From the NCBI GenBank assembly GCA_030544235.1, contig CM060477.1:22628934-22692933 (forward strand): DNA of 64,000 nucleotides, written 5' to 3'. The DNA is from Lepturacanthus savala (taxonomy: Eukaryota > Chordata > Actinopteri > Scombriformes > Trichiuridae). The stretch's first letter is position 1. Every line of letters begins with the position of its first letter. The notes beneath the pieces were generated by a model. The model was not told the origin of the DNA. It made no database searches and saw only the letters and a list, made by a program, of their open reading frames with translations. Below, piece by piece: positions 45,532-55,302 of this stretch. The translations under genes and the position numbers were made by a program.

Positions 45532-46735
45532 TGTGCGTGTATGTGAGGTCGCAAAATGGTGGCTACGCCGGGACAAAGTGGGACTCTCAAGATGGCGGCT
45601 ACACCAGGAACGGGTGTTACGCCACTAGTGGTCACACTATGACAATACACTGGTATTATACTGGTGTGTGAGACAAGATGGCGACTTGTCCACGACGCGT
45701 AATCCGAGACAAAGAAAGCGCGGGACTACACGTACGGATACTTGTGGGTGAGACAAGATGGTGACTTGTCCACGACACGTAATCTGGAGCAAAGAAAAGC
45801 ACGGGGCATGCGTAGTGTGGTGCGTGTATGTGTTAATGTAAGTGTGCAAGTGTTCGTAGTAAGCGAGAGGATGGAGAGCGAAGAGGAGAGGGAGAGAGAG
45901 AGGATGAGAGTGAGAGAGCGAGCGGGGAAGAGAGGGAGAGAGAGAAAAAGAAGAGAGAGCGAGCGAGCGGACTCAGCGCTCAATCAGCTGATCACAGTAA
46001 CAAAATAAACAGCGTAACGGATGCGGCGATCCGTACAAGACAACAAGTGAAAAAACTAATAAAAATAACACAACTAATATTCACTGCCCAGAAGATAACC
46101 TCTTACTGTGACGCAGGCTGTAGTTGTGAGTTTGTCGATCCGGGCTTTGTTGGTCTGGAGCTGCAGCACGTCCTTTGCTGACGGTCCAGGGCTAGCGGCA
46201 CGCTAGTGTCCTCTCACAGTCTGTGGCTCGGAGGGAGAGGGTCGCGACAGGAACGAAAGGAGGGAAACGTCGTGTCTCAGGTGTCCTTTCAATAGGCGGG
46301 CGTCGCCTACATCCGCGGGAAACAGCTTGATCCGGGGGGGTGGCCGTCGATCAATCAGGGAGAAGAAAGTCTCGGCCAGCGAGGATTTCTTCTTTCAGGC
46401 CTTCTGGAAATGCGCGCGGTAACTGTTGGGTGGGGCAGGCGGGTTGAGCGAGAGTTGTGTGCTTCCGTTCATCGCACCCGTCAGTGCGACTGGAAAAAGC
46501 GCAGTTTGCAGGTTCTCCATGCATTTATAGCCTTCGTGTCGTCACCGCCCAGTGACGCACTACAGCCAATCAGAGTCCGCTTTCTGGGGGACCCCTGCTG
46601 GGATTACCTGTGACGTAGTTGCTGGATCCGACGGAAACACGGGTGGCGCTGTTGAGTACCACCCGGGGCTCCTTTGTTTAGGGACACGTGGCAAAGGGGT
46701 TTCCTTTGTCTCAAGAGACAAAGGAACTCAAATCA
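45440..46735. other. GC-rich, CpG-containing insertion-like block in the last SAMD3-like intron
   Basis: It contrasts sharply with A/T-rich flanks. It contains a (GT)n tract (45480-45530), a direct repeat of period 80 bp (from 45669 and from 45749, phrase GAGACAAGATGG), a GA-rich tract (45880-45965), many CpGs (46140-46660) and a perfect 12-bp-arm palindrome at 46701-46726. TACCACC phrases lie near both ends (45448, 46658). No coding potential is recognised. It could be an LTR or promoter-bearing element of unknown family. Confidence 0.5.
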
Positions 46736-47096
46736 GGCTTCAGGCTTGCCTGCAGGCCTGAAATTCCTCAGGGCGAGGCACAACAGTGGTGAAGAGGCAC
46801 AGAGGAAGATTGACCAGACCGCCATGGGCATCTATGTGGTACGAAAGGAAGGTGCAGACGACACAGAAGAGCCAGAGGCTGTTGGCGTGGTAATTGAGGG
46901 TATTTCGCTCTTCACCCAATTTACGAGCATTTCTTATGGGTGGGTTATGCTGTTCGGCCTTGTTTACGATCTTAATCTCGATTACCCAAAGGAGCTCAAA
47001 CACACATTCAAGTCCATCCAAAAATTTCTCTTGAACTTGGATGGTAAGAAAATGTCACTGAAAGTCCAGAATCCTAAAATTAAGATGTTACAGTAA

Positions 47097-48147
47097 TGAT
47101 GCCAATAAGCCATTGCTTACTGTTAAATGGTTGACATTTGCAACTTAGGTCTGTAGCCTACACTTCTCTTTTTTATGTAAAAAACAGACCATTGCACCTA
47201 GTTTTAAGTGTGTGAAAAGTCACAATTGTTGAAAAGCTGCAAACCCTTGTGTTAAGTAAAATATAATGTGCAGTTGCTGTTCTGCAAACAAATGGGCATT
47301 ATATCAAGATACAAGTGCTCCTGTGGTGGTATTATGCTTTTCAGTGCCCATTTTTCAACTTCATAGAATATTAGCATGTTTCATTTTGGGTAATTACACT
47401 TGGATTGTGTAACTATTCATGCAAGCATAGGTGAAATGTGCAAGAGCTTGGTCACTTCTAACTTCAGCTGTGTTTGGTGCCATATTGAGCGAGCTAAAGG
47501 CTAACAAAGTAACATCACACTGCAGACTGATTGCAGGCACTCAACTCATCTCCCATCAGAGAACAACGTAGTTCAGTATGGAAACGTTGTTGAAACCCAT
47601 TTGCACTATGGCACACTGTTTCAAGGTGGATTCACAAATGTTTTGTTTTTTTAAAGCTGTTTACAACAACCAAATATTTTCTGCCCACGACAAAAAGTTT
47701 TAATGCAGTTTAACAGGATAAAAATGTCTTGATGTTTTTTGCTGTTTACACACAACTTGGAAATTCAAAATTTCCTTTTACAGCAAAAAGTTTGAAAGCA
47801 TTCAAAGCATAATGTGACTTTGTTTTTTAAATTTTTTGTTTTGTACGCACATATCTTTGGTCATGCATTTTTATCGCCCATCTTATTAGTCTCTTATGTT
47901 TAATATGTCAATGGGTTTTATGTCTATTTTAAAATAAAATCAAGTGTTTTGAATTCTGCTTTGTGGTTTTTGGAAGGCGTATGCCTTTTTGATGTAGGTT
48001 GACATGTGTACATTAACTTTTATATGACAAATGCATACAATGTTTATTTGAATATTACCTTAAGCTTTATTTTGTATCAACATTCATGGTTGTGAAGAAT
48101 TAACCCTAATAAATAGACTTTATGTAATATAATCACATGACAATTTT
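47097..48147 (+). other. SAMD3-like 3' UTR and insertion right end
   Basis: Non-coding, A/T-rich, with an AATAAA polyadenylation signal at 47933-47938, and leading into the inferred right terminal inverted repeat. Confidence 0.5.
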
Positions 48148-48552
48148 CCATGTAATTCAATCAGTGCAGGCAGCTGATGGTGTGAAGCAAAAGGGTTGTT
48201 TGTTTGCTGAGCAGAGGTGGTGCAATGGAAATGAGTTTGGATGTATTTGCTTGTTCACTTAAATTTGCTTTGTTCTGTTGAATTTGTTTCATTTAGCACA
48301 ATATAATTTTTGCTCTCCGTAACCGCTAACTTACATACAGCTACTATGGCTTCAGCTGCTGCTGCTTCACGGCACATTGTGAGTGTTTCGATGTCAGTCT
48401 CTTTTTTTAACTTTTTCTATCCTAGCTTTGCCTTCTTGCTCAGCATATTCAGCACACACTTTAGTAGCTGCGCGAATTAAAGCAGTGGTTAATGAATCAG
48501 AAGAATGAAAACTGCTTCCACTTTCTACGGACTTAGTAGAACTAGCTTTCAT
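48120..48552 (-). pseudogene. BEL gag N-terminal piece
   Basis: ATG at 48552. Reads a Ser-rich start and then an alpha-helical, Ala/Lys/Glu-rich segment (ALIRAATKVCAEYAEQEGKA), with a frame change near 48400 to an Ala-rich helix (AAAAEAIVAVCKLAV) typical of BEL gag coiled coils. It is interrupted near 48148, at the inferred insertion border. Confidence 0.6.
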
Positions 48553-48594
48553 ATTAACTTGATGCTCAATGCCAACTTCTCAGTCTTTTCACTA

Positions 48595-48797
48595 TGCTGT
48601 CCTTACTGCAGTGTAGCAATTGCAGCCAGTTAAACTCTGATGTAATAGCGAGGAGTCTGTGATGTAGTTAACATTTCTGTTGTTTACTAAAGATTCCCAC
48701 ATTCCATGATAGGGTGAAAACTGTAACAAAAATACATCTTCATTGTTTTAACATTAAGCTCAGCTTCACATCAAGTCTGTTGAAATATCCTTGTATC
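48595..48797 (-). repeat. BEL 5' LTR, truncated
   Basis: TGCTGTCCTTACTGCAG to GAAATATCCTTGTA matches the start of the 3' LTR with scattered substitutions, then stops abruptly at 48797. A gag ATG lies at 48552. Confidence 0.75.
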
Positions 48798-49995
48798 ATT
48801 TTGGATTCAGTCCGAGCCATGGGGTCTTCTTGGGAAGGTGATTCTGCAAGGGGAGATGCAAAGAAGGTAATCGCTATGGGATAGATTTAGGGGATATACT
48901 GTCACACGTTTTTAATATTTTAGTGCACTAGTTGGCGTGGTTGAGATAATGCGAATGTGCGAATAGTGCGAATGCTGTGCTAAGACTAGTTAGCACCCTG
49001 ACTTAGCTGCTCAGTTAGTGCCCTGGCTTCCAAGCAGTCAGTGGTTCCACTGAGTCGGCCAGCGTGGGAGCAACACTGCCTGGATAGCGCCCTGGTGGCC
49101 AGGAAAGCCAGTGGTTCCTCCAGCGACAAGGGGGCAAAGTCATCAGTCGTCTGCCCGGCCATTGCATGCAGTGTACACAAGGTTTTTTTTTCCTCGGTTC
49201 ACTTGTGAAGACTGGCGATCACGGGAAAGTGAGTAAAGGACATTTTTGAAAAGGAAATGATTGAACAGGCCTGCAAAGATTTATTTTGAGGGTATTATTT
49301 TATCAATGCCTGACTTTTTGTTTGATATCTGCAAAGGTGTTTTGAATTACAAGCTAGACTTTTTCTTTTGAGTGTGGCTACATGTGTTTTATTTAATCTC
49401 AAATTACAGTGCCCTGAGTGGCAAATGTATTGTATTTTCTTTATGGTTGTGGGTTTATAGAGACAAACATATTGGTGCAATTTAGACGTTAAGAGTGTAG
49501 GTTTTGTGTAACTGCTGCAATTTGTTTGAAGGGGGGATTTCTTTTAGTTAAATGCGAGCACAAATTCCAGATAGTAGAAGCAGTGTTTATGGGGCCATGC
49601 ACCATTGAGGACATATTTTATGTACATTACTAAAAATGCAATTACTTTACTGGAGATATACTTTCTGTGTGTTTGTGTAAAAATAAATTGTTTTATTTGA
49701 AATATATACATATCTGAAGTCTGACCACTCACTAAATATTATAATACTAGTTTATAATTTTCTATCTTTAAGGATAGCTATAGGGCGAACCCCACTATAC
49801 TTAAGTGATCATTGGACATGATTTGGGTTACACAAGCTCCACCTTTGTTTTACAGCTTTTGGTCCAACGAAAGGGATTTTGGGACCCTGTCTTTTCAACA
49901 TGGAGGGAGGGAATGAGAGGATAAAAACTGGTTTTATTACATTTACATTTCGTACTCACCAGGGCAGATCACATCAAATGGTTCTATATTGAATA
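48798..49995. other. Spacer, no gene recognised
   Basis: Contains a moderately GC-rich patch (49000-49170) with repeated AGTGGTTCC phrases but no supported frame. Confidence 0.45.
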
Positions 49996-50120
49996 AATCA
50001 AATTTTGATGCATTTAACTGGTGTGGGTGTGTGTTTGTGTGTGTGTGTGTGTGTGTAGTTGAACATATCCATGTGATTTTGATGTATTTAACTGATGTGT
50101 GTGTGTTTTATAATGAATAA
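49996..50120. repeat. Minisatellite, two copies
   Basis: Units containing TGATTTTGATG and ATTTAACTG linked by TG runs and TAGTTGAACATA. The same unit forms the larger array at 52785-53130. Confidence 0.75.
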
Positions 50121-50218
50121 ATGTAATAGGTGGCGGCGATAGTTCCACAGTCACCAAACCGAATAGGTAAATAGTGGCGATAGTGATAGCTGCCATCTAT
50201 TGACCTGCTTGACACTTC

Positions 50219-50888
50219 TGTCACGCGGTGAGGTCAAGTTGGGTTTTGTCTTGTCATTTTGTCTTGTCACTTCCTGTTTTATTGTGAAAAATAACTCTCC
50301 TCTTGTTTCAGGTCACTTGCCCTTCCTCATGTGTCATCGGTCTGATTGTCGGCCCCGCCCTGATTGTTTCCACCTGTTCCCCATTACCCGGTGTATATCT
50401 TGTCTGCGTCTCCCCTTGTCTTGTGCCGAATGTTTCGTTCTATCGTTCACCAAAGCCCTTTGTCCCAGTGTCCATATCCATAGCCTTGTTGCGTGTGCGT
50501 TTCCTTGTTTTTCCTGGAAAGAGTGATTTTCTGTTGTAGCTTTTGTAGCATAGCCATTTGTTTTCTCGTGTTTAGTGTAGTCAGTGTTTTTCAGCCTGTT
50601 GTTTTTCCTCCTTGAGAGCGATTTTGATTTGGATAATTTTTGTAGTACAGATTTGGTCTCGAAGAATTCAGTTAATGTTTTTCAGCCTTTTGTTTTCCTC
50701 GTTAAGAGTGATTTTGATAACTTTGATAGAACAGATTAGCGTTTTTTACCTCTTAGGAGTGATTTTCATTTTCCCTAGTTTAGGCCTGTATTTCATAGCC
50801 TCACTCTGTCGAGGGATCCTGCTACCTGAAATAAAGAAACTCACCTACACCTCTGCGCCTGAGTCCGTGTTTAAGACCGGTACTGACA
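50219..50888 (+). repeat. Solo LTR (family A), intact borders
   Basis: 670 bp, TGTCACGCGG to GGTACTGACA, flanked by a perfect 5-bp duplication ACTTC (50214-50218 and 50889-50893). It carries AATAAAG near 50830. Same family and orientation as 31572-32231. Confidence 0.93.
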
Positions 50889-50893
50889 ACTTC

Positions 50894-51780
50894 ATTTATT
50901 TAAGATATAAAATGCAGTGTTCCCAATGTATTTAAATAATAAACACAATTTTGGTTTTATTCTTGTTTTTAAAGACAGTGCTATTACTTTGAAATCAACT
51001 GTATGTCAATAAACAAATTGAAAATTTGCTTTACTATATCAACTCACAATTCTACACACAATACTGCATATGGAAATTCATTATTTGTTATGTCCTTGTA
51101 TTCCTTAAATCTGAAATGGTCAACTACTGTCACATATTGAGTTAATGGCTGACAATATATCAATAAATTCACTAACATTATTAACATTCTATTTTTAGAA
51201 TTAATTTTCTGTATTCAAATAACCTAAATATTATACATATTAAATGACATTTTTCAGACTGGTATTTTAATAAAAAATGAATAGAAACAGAATATAAAAC
51301 AATTGTACAGTATAATAATAGTTACATAACAGTATACTAACACTAATATTATTATTATTATACTATTGATAATATAATTTGTAAACTAACAGTAAAATAA
51401 CAGTAACAGTAATAATTACATAATTTAATATATAATATAAAATAATAGTATGGTATTATATTAATATATATGTATATTTAATATTAATAATTACATTTTT
51501 TAGTCAAGTATCTGTAATGAATGAATTCAGATGTATTGTCTATTACTGGCAGTAGTGGATCTGTATCATTTATTTTAAGATTAAAAACTAAATACATCAC
51601 AGTTTATTGGTCAGGAGACTCAAGAAAATAAAAAAAACATTAAAACAAAGACATATAGAATATATCAGGATCACATGAAGAAAAAAAGGAGTAAAAACAT
51701 TTAAACTACACAGGACTTTCAGGGGAAAAAATAATGACTAGTAAAATTATTATTTTAGTTTAGTTTAATTTTTTTAATCT
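50894..51780. other. A/T-rich spacer
   Basis: Very A/T-rich, with TAATAATA-like runs near 51300-51500. No gene seen. Confidence 0.5.
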
Positions 51781-51829
51781 CTAAATCGTTGAATTATCAA
51801 ATTTATCGGTTTCGGAATCTTCTGGAAGG

Positions 51830-52032
51830 ACTGGTCATCATCCAGCATAGACAGCGGCCATCTTGTTCTCTCCCTTTGTCTCTCAGCTCCACTCAGAGAA
51901 CAAAGGACTTTGTTCTGCTCCGCCATTTATTGTATTATTCGATGGGTTCGACGAAAAGCAAATTTTTTGTGGATTATTTCATAGTTTCCTTGGATCCCGG
52001 ACGCCTTTGACTCCTTTGGACCGCCGTCAACA
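51830..52032 (+). promoter_or_regulatory. First-exon-like segment with splice donor
   Basis: A CpG-containing island in A/T-rich DNA with a YY1-like GCGGCCATCTTG at 51851-51862, pyrimidine-rich surroundings, and CGTCAACAG|GTAAGATAG at the end (donor near 52032). It resembles a 5' untranslated exon of a plus-strand transcript, but no following exon is visible in the window. It could belong to a gene beyond the nested repeats, a long non-coding RNA or a transposon promoter. Confidence 0.35.
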
Positions 52033-52405
52033 GGTAAGATAGAATTTTCTGAGTAAATGAACGTTTTCTTTGCCTCGTCATCCCGTTAGCATTAGCCTGC
52101 TAGCTAGTTCGCCTAAATGCTTCTGACATAATTGCTGTTAGTTTTAGTATTTAAATGGTTTTATGTCCGTGTGGGAGTCTGTGTCCGAGACGAAAAGTTA
52201 TATTTTTGTGAGGATTTGCTTTTTTTGGTCGTTTTTTACCGTGTGATGTTGTTGTGTGATGTTAGCACAAACACTGTTGTTAGCCCAGTGTGTGTGTGTT
52301 CGCTCCTGTTACTTGACATACGTATTGTGGTTATTGTTAGCATTAGCGCCGCTAGTTTGTCACCCCTTTGTGCTAGACATAACTACTGTTACTGTATTAG
52401 GAGGC

Positions 52406-52407
<2 letters not shown>

Positions 52408-52437
<30 letters not shown>

Positions 52438-52448
52438 CGTGTGTGTGT
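52408..52448. repeat. (GT)n microsatellite
   Basis: GT/GC dinucleotide run of about 40 bp. Confidence 0.92.
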
Positions 52449-52784
52449 GAAAATCTGCTTTTGATAGAATGAGCGTTTTTTTAATAACTGTTGTGATCTT
52501 AATGAAGTTTTCCAGTTAAAAAGTTTTTAAGTACATCAATATTTTAATATCAGAATATTGTTATTGACATCTTTTTTTTCAGTCAGATATTAATTTATCA
52601 GTTTATATAATGAGTTTATATAGTGATTTACTTTTAGTTTTATTTTAATAAACACATCTAGCTAGTATTGTGATGTAAGTTAATGTAGTGAAGTATTGCA
52701 GTAAAGATGTAAACAGTCACATCTTTGGTCTTTATTTGTAGTCAATAATAATATCACACATAGTAATCTGAGTCAGTGGAGTTA

Positions 52785-53130
52785 ATTGGTGTGTGTGTGT
52801 AGTTGAACATTTTCATGTGATTTTGATGCATTTAACTGATTTGTGTGTGTGTGTGTAGTTGAACATCATGTGATTTCGATGCATTTAGCAGGTGTGTGTG
52901 TGTGCACGTAGTTGAACATATTCATGTGATTTCAAGGCATTTAACTGGTTTGTGTGTGTGTGTAGTTGAACATATTCATGTGATTTTGATGCATTTAACT
53001 GGTGTGTAAGTGTGTAGTTGAACATATTCATTCGATTTTGATGCATTTAATAGGTGTGTGTGTAGTTGATGACATAGTCATGTGATTTTGATGTATTTAA
53101 CTGGCGGGGTGTGTGTGTGTGTGTGTGTGT
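52785..53130. repeat. Minisatellite with unit of about 50 bp, six to seven copies
   Basis: Units repeat about every 48-56 bp (AGTTGAACAT at 52801, 52857, 52911, 52964, 53012 and similar). Each has CATGTGATTTTGATGCATTT followed by AACTGGT and a variable TG run. Length variation comes mainly from the TG part. Confidence 0.9.
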
Positions 53131-53296
53131 CAGGGTCGGATTAACATATTCTGAGGCCTGGGGCTTATTACCAGAATGAGGCCCTTCATATCGTGTCCTG
53201 AATCATGACCTCACACAAACCCACTGACACATCAGCGCACACAGTAACCTACCATACTATGACACACTACCCTTTCAAGCGAACTGGCAATATGAT

Positions 53297-53365
53297 TTCA
53301 ATTCAATTCAATTATAGCTTTATTAACATGGCTCATTGCAGTATATAGTGTTGACAAAGCTGACA
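53297..53365 (-). repeat. L2-like LINE 3' tail fragment
   Basis: On the minus strand TTAATAAAGCTATAATTG is followed by GAATTGAATTGAA, the 3' end style of fish L2-type LINEs. Only the tail is present. Confidence 0.55.
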
Positions 53366-54693
53366 GAATAATAATGGAAAACAAGATATAGGGTATCTGA
53401 ATATAGCCTACCTATAGGCCTAGCCTACTTGAAAATGAAGGGAAAAAAGTGAGAAATTGGTGATATGGTGACTTAGGCAAATCATCCCAGAAAAGGTAAT
53501 AAATGCATTTATTTATTTATGCTATTAAGTACAGCATGCTAAGCCCAAACAACATTGAAATGAACTGATTTTTGAAAGTTACTTAATGTATAGAAATGTT
53601 CTGTTTTGTAAACTTTACAGAAACACACTAAAAACTATTTTATAATGAATGGACCGTCAGAAAGAAATGTTAATTCCCTTTCTGACCCAGTACCTTCGCA
53701 TCTCATTAACTTCTCCCCAACATGCGACATTTGACGATATATCTGTTTTTGCCCCTGTCTCAGAATCAACCTCTCTCCTCCACTACATTACCTGCGGGTT
53801 CTTCTCCAGCACTTGTTTCCTCAGATATTGTATTGCTAGCAGAGTGGCTAGCTGTGCTTGCTTGGTCAGTGGCCCGTTCATTGCTGACAGTTGCTTCTTT
53901 GCTGGTGGTAGCCGTAGCAGGCTGACTACTCCATATATTGGTTAGTTTTGGTGTTTTCTGAATTAATTCTGTCACTCTCTCCTTTTTTAACCTCTTCTAC
54001 TCTAGGCCTATTTATCAGTCTACCTCTCGAAAATTACATGCCCAGACTTAATGCAGTATATCGCCACAACTACAGGGGTTTTCTGAATGATCTTGAGTTT
54101 AAAATAATGCTAATACCCGTGGGATAGTTGCAGAAGTCCCAGAATTAATTTAAAATGTGTTAAAGTACATCCAGGTAGAATGAAGGAAAAAAGTGAAAAA
54201 ATTTGCTCTGCCCCCCAAAAAATCATCTATTTGGGTTTAAAATCACCTGAAAATCATGTGTTAGTAGCCCAATTCACCCATTGGATAAAATAAAGTGTTA
54301 TAAGTAATTGCACAAATGTTCAGCCTTATAAGATGAACCAGACTGATTTTAGAGATGTTTTAGTTCAGGTGTGTCCAGGCGGATCTGATTTTGCCACATT
54401 TGGCACATTCTCAAAAATTACAATAATAATGACATATATACCATATAATTTGCTAAATAATAATTGTATACAAGTACCATGATACATTATATATAATAAT
54501 ACTATATAATAATAATCATCTATCTATTTATGGGCACATAGGCTTTGAGCTGGGCTGTGCGCATAAAGCTGGACATGAGGAGGTGATTGATGATTGGGGT
54601 GATTGACACCTCTATCGAAGCGTCAGAGCCAACAGAATCAAGTCATGTGGTCTAATCTGACATATCACGCGCAATTGATACTAGGATGGAGGC
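53366..54693. other. Spacer with unclassified repeat pieces
   Basis: A minus-strand frame at 53766-53975 is Ser/Thr/Glu-rich and could be the N-terminus of a hAT/ZMYM1-like transposase, but it is too short and compositionally biased to claim. Otherwise A/T-rich, nothing supported. Confidence 0.35.
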
Positions 54694-55185
54694 CATTAAT
54701 TCAATTCAATTTTATTTAAAGCCCAACATCACAACACAGTTGCCTCACTAGGCTTCACAAAATTCAGTCAGTGACCCTGGCATCCCCCGTTCTTAGGCCC
54801 TCCTTTGCGGCAAGGAAAAACTCCAAAACCCAGTGGAAAAAAGGAGAAACCTCAGGGAGGACCACAGTAAAGGAGAGATCCAATCCCATGGATGGACAGG
54901 CTATAGAAAACCAGGACTGACAGACATGCATTTGATGATGAATTATCAGTCTGTGAGATGAAGAAATTATCAGAAGAATCAGGGGGAGGCCTTGATGAGT
55001 CGCATCAGGAGTCGTCATGTGGCTGAACTGAAGCAGTTGCCACTCCCAGCAATAAATGTGTAGTGGACGTCGTGCAGGATCACAGCAGCCACGATCCACG
55101 AGAACCTGCTGGATGACAGAGCATAGAAACTCCGGGGAGTTTCATTAGTAACATACATCTGTGGACATGTAAGTCCAGAGATGGA

Positions 55186-55248
55186 GGTGGAGAGAAAGGG
55201 AGAGAGAGACAGAGGGAGAGAGGGAGAGAAAGAGAGAGAGAGAGGAGT
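55186..55248. repeat. (GA)n-rich tract
   Basis: Imperfect GAGAGA/GGGAGA run inside the L2 3' UTR. Confidence 0.9.
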
Positions 55249-55302
55249 CCCCCAGCAGTCTAAACCTATGGCAGCAAAACTAAGGGATGACCAGAGCCAG
55301 CC

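Larger units (their letters stand above)
42900..47096 (+). pseudogene. SAMD3-like multicopy fish gene, intron-containing and frameshifted
   Basis: Recognised as the fish family often labelled sterile alpha motif domain-containing 3-like, although no SAM domain is visible. Exon-like blocks: about 42900-43934 (QYRDADFGNEYINLMAISDI; then MDNLEAMAEEIFKYTAYPND; then EVKKRNNKAVIKQKMEKTFS) ending NEA-type AATGAA|GTGAGT; 44620 to about 44777 after acceptor ATATTACAG (INAEFMCLTTVPLSSKFLGQ); 45121-45213 (SQCIEVSRDCILQGLSAYLN) with acceptor TTTTGCAG and donor TTTG|GTGAGT; and a last exon from about 46770 to the stop at 47094-47096 (MGIYVVRKEGADD; VMLFGLVYDLNLDYPKELK). Stops (44690, 43000) and frame changes (43020, 43105, 43420, 43700) show it is dead. 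Retained introns mean it was not copied through mRNA. The function of the family is unknown to me. Confidence 0.65.
40687..48147 (+). mobile_element. 7.46-kb insertion with decayed TIRs carrying a SAMD3-like gene
   Basis: The borders are where BEL gag stops and resumes. The same pentamer CCATG lies at 40682-40686 and 48148-48152. The ends are inverted relatives: left GTGATTGTATTA (40698-40709) against right, read inverted, GTGATTATATTA, and a second shared block TCTATTTA, over about 45 bp. The interior holds a plus-strand multi-exon gene relic, an upstream tandem repeat tract (41946-42072), a Tc1-like fossil and a GC-rich block in introns, and a 1-kb 3' UTR with AATAAA at 47933. No transposase was recognised. 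A 5-bp duplication fits few known DNA-transposon superfamilies, so classification is open and the borders are inferred. Confidence 0.45.
37129..48797 (-). mobile_element. BEL/Pao retrotransposon, apparently split by a 7.5-kb insertion
   Basis: 3' LTR from 37129 to about 37640, integrase (37669-38110; FNPPHASHMGGSWERLIG is diagnostic of BEL/Pao), RNase H/connection (38160-39060), protease (about 39230-39520), gag with a CPIH and CFKCC-type cysteine region (39790-40020) and gag body (39956-40686). Gag then stops and an N-terminal gag piece in the same orientation appears at 48120-48552, followed by a 5' LTR copy at 48595-48797. The LTR pieces share phrases such as CTGTCCTTACTGCAGTGTAG. RT is largely deleted near 39100-39230. 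The alternative is two separate BEL fragments. Confidence 0.75.

Noticed and set aside
45726..46008. Open frames with Ser/Arg repeats
   Set aside because: Products of the GA-rich low-complexity tract.
46410..46761. Two overlapping plus-strand frames
   Set aside because: They lie in the GC-rich block, lack family resemblance and end at the palindrome/intron border.
51789..52464. Plus-strand frames near the first-exon-like island
   Set aside because: They run through the splice donor into GT repeats and have no protein similarity.
52785..53130. CRISPR-like array
   Set aside because: The units are contiguous variants of one minisatellite with TG runs, without unique spacers, in a vertebrate genome.
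53766..53975. N-terminus of a hAT/ZMYM1-like transposase
   Set aside because: The suggestion rests only on Ser/Thr/Glu-rich composition; no motif or following domain was found.
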